Assembly: GCA_017445425.1 (NCBI GenBank)
Contig: JAFSUF010000072.1
Location: 1 to 42,902, forward strand
Direction: 5' to 3'
Length of the DNA stretch: 42,902 bases
From: Bacteroidales bacterium
GTDB lineage: Bacteria; Bacteroidota; Bacteroidia; Bacteroidales; UBA932
The notes under the pieces: generated by a model
What the model was told of the DNA's origin: nothing
Seen by the model: only the letters and a program-made list of their open reading frames with translations
Database searches by the model: none
Part shown: positions 1 through 8,967 of the stretch, piece after piece
Layout: every line of letters starts with the position of its first letter
How positions within the stretch are numbered: the first letter of the stretch is position 1
Made by a program: the position numbers and the translations under genes

Positions 1-1746
1 AGCGATTCTCCCCGTCGTGCGCACTCTATCGCAGCCCAGGGTGGTATCAATGCGGCAAAGAACTACCAGAACGATAATGACTCAGTTTACCGTCTGTTCT
101 ACGACACCATCAAGGGTGGTGACTACCGCAGCCGTGAAGCCAATGTATATCGTCTGGCAGAGGTCAGCAACAACATCATAGACCAGTGCGTCGCACAGGG
201 AGTTCCTTTTGCACGCGACTACGGCGGATTGCTGGACAACCGTTCTTTTGGCGGTGCACAGGTATCCCGTACGTTCTATGCCCGCGGACAAACCGGCCAG
301 CAGCTGCTTCTCGGAGCCTACGCTGCACTGAACCGTCAGGTGGCAAAGGGTACTGTCAAGAGTTATCCCCGCCACGAGATGCTGGACCTGGTGCTTATCA
401 ACGGCGAAGCCAAGGGTATCATTGCCCGCGACCTTACCACCGGAGAGATACAGCGTTTCGGAGCGCACGCCGTGGTAGTTGCAAGCGGTGGTTACGGAAA
501 CACCTACTTCCTCTCTACAAACGCAATGAATTCCAACGGAAGCGCAGCCTGGCAGTGCTATAAGAAGGGTGCATTCTTTGCAAACCCCTGCTTTGCACAG
601 ATCCACCCCACCTGCATCCCCGTACACGGCGACCAGCAGAGCAAGCTTACCCTGATGTCTGAGTCGCTCCGCAACGACGGACGCATCTGGGTTCCCAAGA
701 AGAAAGAGGATGTGGAGGCTATCCGCAAGGGTACAAAGAAGCCCAGCGACATCGCAGAAGAGGACCGCGACTACTATCTGGAGCGCCGTTATCCCGCATT
801 CGGAAACCTTGTTCCGCGTGACGTGGCTTCCCGTGCAGCAAAGGAGCGTTGTGATGCAGGCTTTGGCGTAAACGAGCAGGGTCTGGCCGTGTTCCTCGAT
901 TTCAAGACCTGTATGGAACAGAAGGGACGCAAGTATATAGAAGAAAAATACGGAAACTTGTTCCAGATGTACGAGGAGATCAACGACGTTGACCCTTACA
1001 AGGAACCTATGATGATTTTCCCCGCCATCCACTATACGATGGGCGGCCTCTGGGTTGACTACAACCTGCAGACCACCATCCCCGGCCTTTATGCAATAGG
1101 CGAGGCAAACTTCAGCGACCACGGCGGAAACCGCCTTGGTGCATCTGCCCTTATGCAGGGTCTGGCAGATGGTTACTTTATTCTCCCTTACACAATCGGT
1201 GACTATCTGGCATCAAAGTTCAAGGAGCCCAAGACCGACACAAATGCGCCTGAGTTTGAAGAGGCTGAGAATAAAATCAAGGAGAGAATTTCCAAACTTC
1301 TCTCTATCAAAGGTAAACGTACCGTTGACAGCATCCACAAGGAACTGGGTCACATTATGTGGGAATATGTCGGTATGGCCCGCAACGAAGCTGGCCTGAA
1401 GAAGGCAATCTCTCTTATCGAAGACCTCAAGAAGGAGTTCTGGAGCAATGTTTATGTTGCTGGCGACAACGATCATTTCAACCAGGAGTTGGAGAAGGCT
1501 CTGCGCGTTGCCGACTTCATTGAAATAGGCCAGCTTATGGCTTATGACGCACTTAACCGTCGTGAGTCCTGCGGCGGTCATTTCCGTGAGGAGATGCAGA
1601 CTGAGGAGGGTGAAACCAAACGCGACGATGAAAACTATATGTATGTGGCAGCCTGGGAGTATAAGAATGAAGAGGAGCCGGCACTACATAAAGAACCTCT
1701 GGAATTCAAATATTGCAAAGTGGCAACCCGCAACTATAAAGATTAA
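1..1746 (+). CDS. frdA: Fumarate reductase / succinate dehydrogenase flavoprotein subunit (5' partial)
   Basis: FAD-containing catalytic subunit of the membrane quinol:fumarate reductase / succinate dehydrogenase, interconverting fumarate and succinate on the cytoplasmic face. The frame is open from base 1, so the start and the Rossmann GxGxxG lie upstream. The first residues include [12 protein letters not shown], the family's covalent-FAD histidine site (His at visible residue 8). Further on are [20 protein letters not shown] (substrate/FAD region) and the C-terminal FAD segment with [20 protein letters not shown]. 581 codons are visible; Bacteroidetes homologues have roughly 640-660, so about 60-80 residues are missing. 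It is followed after 5 nt by frdB, the usual C-A-B order, so the cytochrome b subunit should lie just upstream. Sequence alone does not tell fumarate reductase from succinate dehydrogenase; in anaerobic Bacteroidales the physiological role is normally fumarate respiration. Confidence 0.96.
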   Translation, partial: SDSPRRAHSIAAQGGINAAKNYQNDNDSVYRLFYDTIKGGDYRSREANVYRLAEVSNNIIDQCVAQGVPFARDYGGLLDNRSFGGAQVSRTFYARGQTGQQLLLGAYAALNRQVAKGTVKSYPRHEMLDLVLINGEAKGIIARDLTTGEIQRFGAHAVVVASGGYGNTYFLSTNAMNSNGSAAWQCYKKGAFFANPCFAQIHPTCIPVHGDQQSKLTLMSESLRNDGRIWVPKKKEDVEAIRKGTKKPSDIAEEDRDYYLERRYPAFGNLVPRDVASRAAKERCDAGFGVNEQGLAVFLDFKTCMEQKGRKYIEEKYGNLFQMYEEINDVDPYKEPMMIFPAIHYTMGGLWVDYNLQTTIPGLYAIGEANFSDHGGNRLGASALMQGLADGYFILPYTIGDYLASKFKEPKTDTNAPEFEEAENKIKERISKLLSIKGKRTVDSIHKELGHIMWEYVGMARNEAGLKKAISLIEDLKKEFWSNVYVAGDNDHFNQELEKALRVADFIEIGQLMAYDALNRRESCGGHFREEMQTEEGETKRDDENYMYVAAWEYKNEEEPALHKEPLEFKYCKVATRNYKD

Positions 1747-1751
1747 AGGCT

Positions 1752-2534
1752 ATGAAATTCACACTTAAGATATGGCGTCAGGAGAACGCCAAGGCACAGG
1801 GTCATTTTGAGACTTACAAGGTTGACGGAATAAGCCCCGATACCTCTTTCCTCGAGATGATGGATATTCTCAACGAGCAGCTTGTCAATGAGAAGATCAA
1901 TCCGGTAGCTTTTGATAAGGGTTGCAAGGGTCACAGCGGTCCCGTCAGCTTTGATCACGACTGCCGTGAGGGTATCTGCGGAGCTTGCTCACTTTATATT
2001 AACGGACGTGCACACGGTCCGGAGAGTGGTGTCACCACATGCCAGCTTTATATGCGTAAGTTCAAGGATGGCAGCACCATTACAATAGAACCTTGGCGCA
2101 GCAGCGGCTTCCCCATTATCAAGGATTTGGTAGTGGACAGACGCGCCTACGACAAGATTCTCCAGGCCGGCGGTTTCATTTCTGTCAACACAGGTGGTGT
2201 TCCAGATGCAAACTCTATCCCTATTAAGAAAGAGAATGCAGATGAAAGTATGGATGCTGCAGCCTGCATTGGTTGTGGTGCCTGCGCCGCTACCTGCAAG
2301 AACGGTTCTGCAATGCTTTTCGTAGCAGCAAGGGTAAGTTCCCTTGCTCTGTTACCCCAGGGTAAGATAGAGGCTAAACGCCGTGCAAAAGCCATGGTAG
2401 ATACTATGGACGCACTTGGATTTGGCAGTTGCACCAATACCCGTGCCTGCGAGATGGAGTGCCCCAAAGGAATTACTGTATCACACATTGCACGTCTCAA
2501 CCGCGAATTCCTCTCTGCAAAACTCAGCGAGTAG
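1752..2534 (+). CDS. frdB: Fumarate reductase / succinate dehydrogenase iron-sulfur subunit
   Basis: Electron-transfer subunit carrying electrons between the flavoprotein and the quinone-binding membrane anchor. Three cluster sites are visible in 260 residues. The [2Fe-2S] ligands are C71, C76, C79 (CREGICGAC) and C97. The [4Fe-4S] ligands are C172, C175, C178 (CIGCGAC) plus C237. The [3Fe-4S] ligands are C182, C227 and C233. Assignment follows the order known from E. coli SdhB/FrdB. The length matches the family, and the ATG lies 5 nt after the frdA stop. It ends with TAG, which matters for interpreting the in-frame TAG in ruvB downstream. A strong hairpin follows, so the frd operon probably ends here. 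Confidence 0.96.
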   Translation: MKFTLKIWRQENAKAQGHFETYKVDGISPDTSFLEMMDILNEQLVNEKINPVAFDKGCKGHSGPVSFDHDCREGICGACSLYINGRAHGPESGVTTCQLYMRKFKDGSTITIEPWRSSGFPIIKDLVVDRRAYDKILQAGGFISVNTGGVPDANSIPIKKENADESMDAAACIGCGACAATCKNGSAMLFVAARVSSLALLPQGKIEAKRRAKAMVDTMDALGFGSCTNTRACEMECPKGITVSHIARLNREFLSAKLSE

Positions 2535-2555
2535 TTTTTTACCTACACATATTTC

Positions 2556-2590
2556 AACATTATGCCCGGCACTTACCGGGCATAATTGTT
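2556..2590 (+). terminator. Hairpin terminator after frdB
   Basis: An 11-bp perfect stem (2559-2569 with 2576-2586; loop CACTTA), extendable by AAC/GTT across one bulged T. It begins about 20 nt after the frdB stop. There is no long T-run after it, so it is a plausible rather than classical intrinsic terminator. Confidence 0.6.
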
Positions 2591-2809
2591 AAAAAGACAG
2601 ATTAAGCATGTTGAAAACTTCTGATAACTTTATCAAATGCATCAATAATCTCGAAAACCCACAATTTTTCATTTTTTCTCAACATAAATACTAACATCAA
2701 TAATTCTCAAAAATACGTTAATAATATAGCTGAAGAGCCTGAAAAATTATTTATCAACATTTTCAACAGTCAGAATATAAAGCCAAAAAATGAATTAATA
2801 TTTTTGTCT

Positions 2810-2817
2810 TATATTTG
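2810..2817 (+). promoter_or_regulatory. -7 box (TATATTTG) upstream of ruvB
   Basis: Exact match to the Bacteroidetes -7 consensus TANNTTTG, 33 nt before the ruvB ATG. No good TTTG box is seen 19-21 nt upstream. Confidence 0.5.
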
Positions 2818-2850
2818 TTTGACGGTTGATAATATCCGGCAACAAAGATT

Positions 2851-3876
2851 ATGAGTGAAAAAGTTTCATACAGGCAGCGAGAAGAATTCGCCGGAAAGGA
2901 TACAGATTTTGAAAACAAAATCCGTCCTGGCCAGTTTGATGACTTCGGAGGGCAGGCAGATATAATAGAAAAACTCAAAATCTACGTACAAGCTGCAATA
3001 ATTCGCGGAGAATCGCTGGATCATATCCTGTTTCACGGTCCTCCCGGCCTTGGTAAAACTACCCTTGCACACATAGTGGCCAACGAACTTGGGGTTAATA
3101 TGAAAATAACCTCCGGTCCGGTGCTTGACAAACCTGGTGATCTGGCAGGTCTTCTCACGAGTCTGGAACCTGGCGATGTGCTGTTTATAGATGAGATTCA
3201 CCGCCTCAGTCCGGTTGTATAGGAGTACCTCTACTCTGCTATGGAAGATTTCACCATCGATATAATGATAGACAAGGGTCCGGGAGCCCGCAGTGTCCAA
3301 ATATCCTTGAGTCCATTCACTCTTATAGGAGCAACTACCCGCAGCGGTTTGCTGACCTCACCGTTAAGGGCACGGTTCGGAATTCAGGAGCATCTTGAAT
3401 ATTACGATTATATAACCCTTGCAGGTATCATAAAGCGCAGCGCATCAATATTGGATATAGGTATTGAAGATGATGCCGCCACAGAGATTGCCATGCGCAG
3501 CCGCGGGACACCCCGTATAGCCAATAATCTCCTGCGGCGGGTGCGCGACTTTGCGCAGGTCAAGGGTAACGGAGAAATTGACCTTCCTATAACCAGGTAT
3601 GCCCTCAATGCCCTCAATATAGACAAACGTGGGCTGGATGCGATAGACAACAAGATACTGACTACCATTATAGAGAAATTCAAAGGCGGTCCGGTGGGGG
3701 CCTCTACCATTGCCACTGCAATAAGCGAGGACCAGGGAACCTTTGAGGAGGTATATGAGCCTTTCCTTATAAAAGAGGGATTTATCCGACGTACTCCCCG
3801 CGGACGTGAAGCCACTGAACTTGCATATACCCACCTTGGTCTGAGTATTAACGCTCCTGATAACACACTTTTTTAG
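2851..3876 (+). pseudogene. ruvB: Holliday junction branch-migration helicase RuvB, interrupted by an in-frame TAG
   Basis: RuvB is the hexameric AAA+ motor that drives Holliday junction branch migration with RuvA during recombinational repair. The frame runs 341 codons, the normal family length, but codon 124 (3220-3222) is TAG. It falls in the block [21 protein letters not shown], where homologues have Glu (GAG/GAA), so one base change explains it. Before the stop: Walker A GPPGLGKT (63-70) and Walker B LFIDEIH (111-117). After it, in the same frame: sensor 1 GATTRSG, arginine-finger region LRARFG and the C-terminal winged helix, all intact. ATG 3241 could in theory restart translation but would lack the P-loop. 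TAG ends neighbouring genes (frdB, and ruvB itself), so recoding is unlikely. Either this is a recent nonsense mutation or a sequence error. Confidence 0.9.
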
Positions 3877-3879
3877 AGT

Positions 3880-5043
3880 TTGAAAAGATTCTATTACATA
3901 TTAATAATGATTGTTGGTCTTATTATTCCTTGTAAGACCAATTGCTGTACAACTGCCATCTTCTCCGGGAAAGTGACTCAGGACGGCCGTCCCATAATAT
4001 GGAAAAACCGAGACAGCAGTTTTGAGCAGAACAGGGTGGAATATGTATCTTCAGGAGGTCCTGTAAAATATAGTTTTATATATGTAAGTAACAGTTTCCC
4101 AAGTGCAGAGGCGTGGAGTGGGGTGAATTCCGCTGGATTTTCAATAATGAATTCCGTTTCTTACAATATGAGGAAAGAAGGGGATACTACCGCTGGCAAT
4201 GAGATGGATAAGGAGGGATTTGTGATGTACGACGCGCTTGCCACGTGTGAAACATTATTGGAGTTTGAAGAAATGCTGGACGGATTGTCTAAACCGATGG
4301 GAATCGAGGCGAATTTCGGGGTTATTGATGCATACGGGGGGGCAGCTTATTATGAGGTTAACAACTTCACGTGGCAGAAATATGATATAAACGACACTCC
4401 TGAGGGGTATCTTATCCGCAGTAACTACTCTTTCAGTGGCAGGGAAGGTGAAGGGCAGGGATATGTCCGTTACGACAATGCAAAAGATATTATAAATGAC
4501 CGTCTTAAAGAGGGGAAGAAAATAGATACCCGTTTTGTGATGGATTCCCTGTCCCGCAACTTTTATCAGTCTGAGTTGGGAATCAATCCAATCAGCAGGG
4601 GTTTTGATTTTTATGTAGATAAAGATTTTATTCCACGCCGTTCTACCGTTTCCGTAAGTATCGTGCAGGGTGTCAATCCGGGAGAAGACAGGTCTCTGGC
4701 AGTTATGTGGTGCGCACTTGGATATCCCCCGGTGAGTCAGATCGTACCACTTATGGTGTGTGCAGGAAAAGTTATACCTGCTGATATGAGAGCGACTGAA
4801 AAAAATGTAAACAGTGCAGCCTGCATACGTGCTTTAAAGCGTAAAAAAGAGGTATTTAAGATTAATAATGATGGCGCTGCTTATGTAGATTTCAGGCAGA
4901 TGCAGTTATATCTGGCACCTATTTCTTCGGTTGAAGACAAGATATACCACGATTTCTTTGAGATGTTGGATTACTGGAGGGAGTGCGACAGAGTTGATAC
5001 CGGGCAGTTGGAGGGTTTTTATGAAGATATTGAAATTCGATAA
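3880..5043 (+). CDS. Secreted Ntn-hydrolase (linear amide C-N hydrolase / C45-like family)
   Basis: 387 residues starting at TTG 3880, three bases after the ruvB stop. This start gives a convincing signal peptide (MKRF then a hydrophobic run); the next ATG (3907) would remove the basic n-region. Cleavage near residue 22 would expose the nucleophile: C22-C23 followed by TTAI, then DGRPIIWKNRD, the pattern of choloylglycine-hydrolase, C45 and C69 type N-terminal-nucleophile enzymes in which a Cys attacks an amide bond. The middle part (WSGVNSAGFSIMNSVS) also fits that superfamily. The substrate cannot be told: a bile-salt, acyl-amino-acid or peptide amide are all possible. Which of C22/C23 is the nucleophile is unresolved, and C18 could alternatively be read as a weak lipobox. 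It sits between ruvB and mfd and overlaps mfd by 23 nt, so it is probably co-transcribed. Confidence 0.75.
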   Translation: MKRFYYILIMIVGLIIPCKTNCCTTAIFSGKVTQDGRPIIWKNRDSSFEQNRVEYVSSGGPVKYSFIYVSNSFPSAEAWSGVNSAGFSIMNSVSYNMRKEGDTTAGNEMDKEGFVMYDALATCETLLEFEEMLDGLSKPMGIEANFGVIDAYGGAAYYEVNNFTWQKYDINDTPEGYLIRSNYSFSGREGEGQGYVRYDNAKDIINDRLKEGKKIDTRFVMDSLSRNFYQSELGINPISRGFDFYVDKDFIPRRSTVSVSIVQGVNPGEDRSLAVMWCALGYPPVSQIVPLMVCAGKVIPADMRATEKNVNSAACIRALKRKKEVFKINNDGAAYVDFRQMQLYLAPISSVEDKIYHDFFEMLDYWRECDRVDTGQLEGFYEDIEIR

Positions 5044-8000
5044 TCTCGGAGGTGGTATTTCCTGTAAGGCTGTATTTGCATCAAATGTAATATCCCGCCT
5101 TTGTTCCAGCACACTTAACATAGTCTGCTTCAATACTAAAAAAGAGGCCCTTTTTTTCACCAGTGACATAGATAACTTCTTTACAGACAGCTGCATCTAT
5201 TATTTTCCTTCCACAGCCGACAGTAAATCTTCCCAATCTGTAAAGAGCGCCACATGCAAGGTTCAGCGTACCGCCGCCATAGGTGCCATTGATTCTTTTG
5301 TAACAGAGGGGTTGCCAGACAATCTTGACAGCAGTATAGAAAGTGCCGGTACATCAATATCAAAAGAGTTGCTAAACAAGCAGCTTAACAGTGTAAATAA
5401 TCCCCTGATTATTGTCGCATATAAAGATTCCCTGCAGGAGAAAGTTTTAAGGAGGAGCAATACAGCAAACTCTATAATATCAATAAATAAAGGGGATAAA
5501 CTGAGTCACGATTTTGTTAAGGAGATTCTCTTTGATGCCGGATTCAAGAAGGTGGATTTTGTTTCAATGCCCGGTGAATTCTCTTTAAGAGGATCTATAA
5601 TAGATATATTCTCGTATGCCGACAATATGCCATACCGCATAGATTTCTTTGGCGACGAGATAGATTCCATAGCGCGTTTCAACTCCGACACGCAGCGTAC
5701 CGTGGAGAAAGTGAGCAAGGTGGATATATATCCAAACCTTTTTGAAAACCACTCAGAAGATGAATATGTAGATTTTGTCAGTCAGCTGCCGGAGAATACA
5801 TTATATTGGGATTTTTGTGAAGATGTACGTTATGGAGCAACAGAAGTGGATGTTATACCGCAGCCTGCATTCAACAAAAATTTTGAGATACTCACCCGCG
5901 ATATAGAGGAGAAGTATTCCAACGGCTATCAAGTGCATATACTTTCACCTCAGCTGAATCAAACCATAAGGTTGAAGCAGATTCTAGAAGGGGTTGGAAA
6001 TATAGATTTCATACCGATTTCCCTCCATGAAGGTTATATAAGCACAAAGGATAAGCAGTGCTGGTACACAGACCATCAGATATTTGAACGTTATCACCGC
6101 ATAGTCACCAAGCGTGAGGTATCCAGCAGTGAAAGGCTCACTCTCAACGACTTGATGGCTTTTAACATAGGTGATTATGTGGTTCATATAGACCACGGAG
6201 TGGGTCGTTTCGGCGGCCTTGTTCACACCGATATCAACGGCAAAATGCAGGAGGCCATAAAACTTACCTATAAGGATGGTGACGTGATATTTGTCTCCAT
6301 CCATGGCATCCACCGTATATCCCGTTACAAATCGTCAGAAGGGACCCCTCCCAAAATATACAAACTTGGCAGTAAGAATTGGGAGAAATTAAAGAACAAT
6401 ACCAAATCCAAGGTCAAGGATATCGCTGCAGACCTTATTAAGCTCTACAGCGAGCGCAGCACAGCCCCGGGCTTCAGTTTTGCCCCGGATGACTATCTGC
6501 AGCAGGAGTTGGAATCTTCCTTTATGTATGAGGATACCCCGGATCAGCACAAGGCGGTTGAGGATGTAAAGCGCGATATGGAGGATAACCACCCCATGGA
6601 CCGCCTGATTTGTGGCGACGTAGGATTCGGTAAGACAGAGGTAGCAGTCAGGGCGGCTTTCAAGGCGGTGGCCAGCGGCAAACAGGTGGCGGTTCTGGTC
6701 CCTACAACCATCCTGGCTCTGCAGCACTATCATACTTTCCAGGCACGGCTCAATAATTTTCCATGTAACATAGAATTTATCAGCCGTTTGAAAACTGCCG
6801 CAGAGGTGCGCGATATTGCCAAACTGTTGCGCGAGGGGAAGATAGACATCCTCATCGGAACCCATCGCATTCTTGGCAAAGAGATAATTTTCAAAGATTT
6901 AGGGCTGCTGATAATAGATGAGGAGCAAAAGTTTGGGGTGAGTGCAAAAGAGAAGATGCGTATGATACGCAAGGATGTGGATACCTTGACCCTAACCGCC
7001 ACTCCGATTCCACGTACCCTGCAATTTTCGCTGTTGGGAGCGCGCGACATATCAATAATATCTACACCTCCGCCAAACCGTATTCCTATCCATACAGAGA
7101 TAATAGATTATGACGGCGAAATAATAAAAGATATTATTGAATCGGAGCTTGAGCGACGCGGCCAGGTGTTCTTCATACACAACAGGGTAGAGGATATCGA
7201 TGCCGTGGCCGATAACCTGCGGCAGATATGCCCCCAGGCGCGGATATGCGTGGCCCACGGCAAGATGGAGCCTACCGTGCTGGAGAAAAAGATTCTGGAC
7301 TTTATGGATGGGGACTACGATATACTGGTCTCTACAACCATTATGGAGAATGGAGTGGATATCCCCAACGCCAATACTATGCTGATAAACCGCGCCCAGA
7401 ATTTTGGCCTTAGCGATTTGCACCAGTTGCGCGGAAGGGTGGGACGCAGTAACGTAAAGGCCTTCTGTTACCTGATTGTCCCTTCGCAAGAGATCCTCAC
7501 AGACGATGCACGCGCCCGCCTGAATGCCATAGAGACCTTTAGCGACCTTGGGAGCGGATTTAACATTGCAATGCAGGATCTGGATATTCGTGGCGCAGGA
7601 AACCTCCTGGGGGCGGAACAGAGCGGGTATATAGACGAAATGGGCTTTGAAACGTATCAGAAGATACTATCAGAGGCCATGAGTGAACTCAGGGGAGAGA
7701 TGGAGATAGAAGATAATACACCCGATACAGGTGGCCTCATAGCTGGTGGATGGGTATCTGACTGTTATATAGATACTGATATAGAAGCTTGTATACCAGA
7801 CGATTATATCAATGTACCAAAGGAGAAGATGCGTCTGTACAGGGAGTTGGACAATATGAAAAGCGCCTCTCTGATAGATGGTTTCGTAATGGAGATGACA
7901 GACAGGTTCGGGCCTGTTCCACATCAGCTTGAGGAGCTTATTAACATTGTGAGGTTGCGGCAGGCCGCAATGGAACTGGGTTTTGAGAAAATCATACTCA

Positions 8001-8242
8001 AAAACGGCGGAATGGCTGCCTACTTTGTATCTAATCAAAACTCTACTTATTACAGCAGCCGGGTTTTCGGCGGTATTTTGAATCATATCCAGCACTCGGG
8101 GCGCAAGTATCAGCTCATCCAGCGCCCTAATTCGCTGTTTGTCAAATGTGATAATGTAACCAGTGTTAAAAAAGCGGTGGATTTATTGCAAGAAATGCTA
8201 ACTTTGCGGTTCGACACTTTTGAAAATGAATCTGGTAATTGA
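5021..8242 (+). CDS. mfd: Transcription-repair coupling factor Mfd
   Basis: DNA translocase that removes RNA polymerase stalled at lesions and recruits UvrA. The start is placed at ATG 5021 (MKILKFDN), inside the 3' end of the previous gene; the frame stays open 30 codons further upstream but that extension is unrelated to Mfd. This gives 1073 residues, slightly shorter than E. coli Mfd (1148). The order is: UvrB-like N-terminal modules; RNA-polymerase-interacting domain around FNIGDYVVHIDHGVGRFGG; helicase motif I GDVGFGKT (532-539); motif II DEEQ (633-636); motif III TATPIPRTL; helicase domain 2 with QLRGRVGRS; and the C-terminal TRCF domain near DRFGPVPHQLEELINI. The stop overlaps coaX by 17 nt. 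Lesion repair thus sits beside ruvB in one probable operon. Confidence 0.97.
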   Translation: MKILKFDNLGGGISCKAVFASNVISRLCSSTLNIVCFNTKKEALFFTSDIDNFFTDSCIYYFPSTADSKSSQSVKSATCKVQRTAAIGAIDSFVTEGLPDNLDSSIESAGTSISKELLNKQLNSVNNPLIIVAYKDSLQEKVLRRSNTANSIISINKGDKLSHDFVKEILFDAGFKKVDFVSMPGEFSLRGSIIDIFSYADNMPYRIDFFGDEIDSIARFNSDTQRTVEKVSKVDIYPNLFENHSEDEYVDFVSQLPENTLYWDFCEDVRYGATEVDVIPQPAFNKNFEILTRDIEEKYSNGYQVHILSPQLNQTIRLKQILEGVGNIDFIPISLHEGYISTKDKQCWYTDHQIFERYHRIVTKREVSSSERLTLNDLMAFNIGDYVVHIDHGVGRFGGLVHTDINGKMQEAIKLTYKDGDVIFVSIHGIHRISRYKSSEGTPPKIYKLGSKNWEKLKNNTKSKVKDIAADLIKLYSERSTAPGFSFAPDDYLQQELESSFMYEDTPDQHKAVEDVKRDMEDNHPMDRLICGDVGFGKTEVAVRAAFKAVASGKQVAVLVPTTILALQHYHTFQARLNNFPCNIEFISRLKTAAEVRDIAKLLREGKIDILIGTHRILGKEIIFKDLGLLIIDEEQKFGVSAKEKMRMIRKDVDTLTLTATPIPRTLQFSLLGARDISIISTPPPNRIPIHTEIIDYDGEIIKDIIESELERRGQVFFIHNRVEDIDAVADNLRQICPQARICVAHGKMEPTVLEKKILDFMDGDYDILVSTTIMENGVDIPNANTMLINRAQNFGLSDLHQLRGRVGRSNVKAFCYLIVPSQEILTDDARARLNAIETFSDLGSGFNIAMQDLDIRGAGNLLGAEQSGYIDEMGFETYQKILSEAMSELRGEMEIEDNTPDTGGLIAGGWVSDCYIDTDIEACIPDDYINVPKEKMRLYRELDNMKSASLIDGFVMEMTDRFGPVPHQLEELINIVRLRQAAMELGFEKIILKNGGMAAYFVSNQNSTYYSSRVFGGILNHIQHSGRKYQLIQRPNSLFVKCDNVTSVKKAVDLLQEMLTLRFDTFENESGN

Positions 8243-8966
8243 CATCGGCAATACCTCCTGCAAAGTAGCCAGCTACGAAGCCCTGACGCAAAAGTCGGTA
8301 CAGCGCTTTGAAGACCCGTCTGACCTGCAGGCAAAAACCGGTAGCGGATACGACACTATAGTGCTTGCTTCCGTGCGCAACGAGGACCGTTCCCTCAGGG
8401 AGCATCTGAAAACCCGTTGCCGCAGGTTCATCGATTTCAATGTTGATTATGTTAGAGAGCAGGTCGCCAGTGGTCCCGCCATTTACAAGTATCTGGACAA
8501 TATGCCCGACGGTATGGGCGCAGACCGGATGGCCGCCATATTGCAGGCGTGCATACTGATGCCGGAAGAGGATATCCTGCTGTTCGATTTTGGTACCGCC
8601 ACAACGGTAGAGTTCATAGACAAGGGTCATTATGTGGGTGGCGCCATCTCCCTGGGGCTGAATATGCGTTATCGCGCCTTGAGCCATTTTACAGGCAAGA
8701 TACCGCTATGCGAACCCCAGACAATACTTGCAAAGGGAGATATCAATTCGATATCGGAGGTCGGATATGACCTTGATACTGCGCTGGCGTCGGGCAATAT
8801 ACTCGGCATAAAGTTTGAGATTGAGGGGTATATGCGTGCGCATCCGCACCGGAAAGTGATTCTCACCGGCGGGGATGCCCCGGTTTTTGCCGCCGGACTC
8901 AAGGATAAGGTCATCGTAATGGAAAACCTGGTATTAGACGCACTTGCCCAAATAGCAATGGTATAA
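8226..8966 (+). CDS. coaX: Type III pantothenate kinase
   Basis: Phosphorylates pantothenate, the first step of coenzyme A synthesis; the type III enzyme is insensitive to CoA feedback and needs a monovalent cation. 246 residues. Visible ASKHA-fold motifs are DIGNT (6-10, phosphate binding), GMGADR with the catalytic Asp at about 100, and DFGTATTVEF (121-130). The start is ATG 8226; a TTG two codons earlier also exists but ATG gives the standard MNLVIDIGNT terminus. It overlaps the mfd 3' end by 17 nt, and the next gene begins 1 nt after its stop, so translation is likely coupled. Confidence 0.96.
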   Translation: MNLVIDIGNTSCKVASYEALTQKSVQRFEDPSDLQAKTGSGYDTIVLASVRNEDRSLREHLKTRCRRFIDFNVDYVREQVASGPAIYKYLDNMPDGMGADRMAAILQACILMPEEDILLFDFGTATTVEFIDKGHYVGGAISLGLNMRYRALSHFTGKIPLCEPQTILAKGDINSISEVGYDLDTALASGNILGIKFEIEGYMRAHPHRKVILTGGDAPVFAAGLKDKVIVMENLVLDALAQIAMV

Positions 8967-8967
8967 G

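Larger units (their letters stand above)
2535..2850. other. AT-rich gene-free gap with DnaA-box-like motifs
   Basis: 316 bases without a supported gene between frdB and ruvB. After the terminator the sequence is very AT-rich. It carries repeated TTNTCAACA: 2609-2617 (reverse), 2676-2684, and two abutting copies at 2751-2759 and 2760-2768. There is a one-mismatch copy at 2551-2559 and a partial match at 2630-2638. Each full copy differs by at least one base from the classical DnaA box TTATCCACA. The rest is the ruvB promoter region. Confidence 0.4.

Noticed and set aside
2851..3876. TAG read as an amino acid (code reassignment) to explain ruvB
   Set aside because: TAG is used as the normal stop by frdB, the ruvB 3' end, tkt, lolD, trmN6 and both small ORFs in the island.
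4931..5020. 30-codon upstream extension of mfd
   Set aside because: Overlaps the Ntn-hydrolase in another frame; Mfd similarity starts at ATG 5021.
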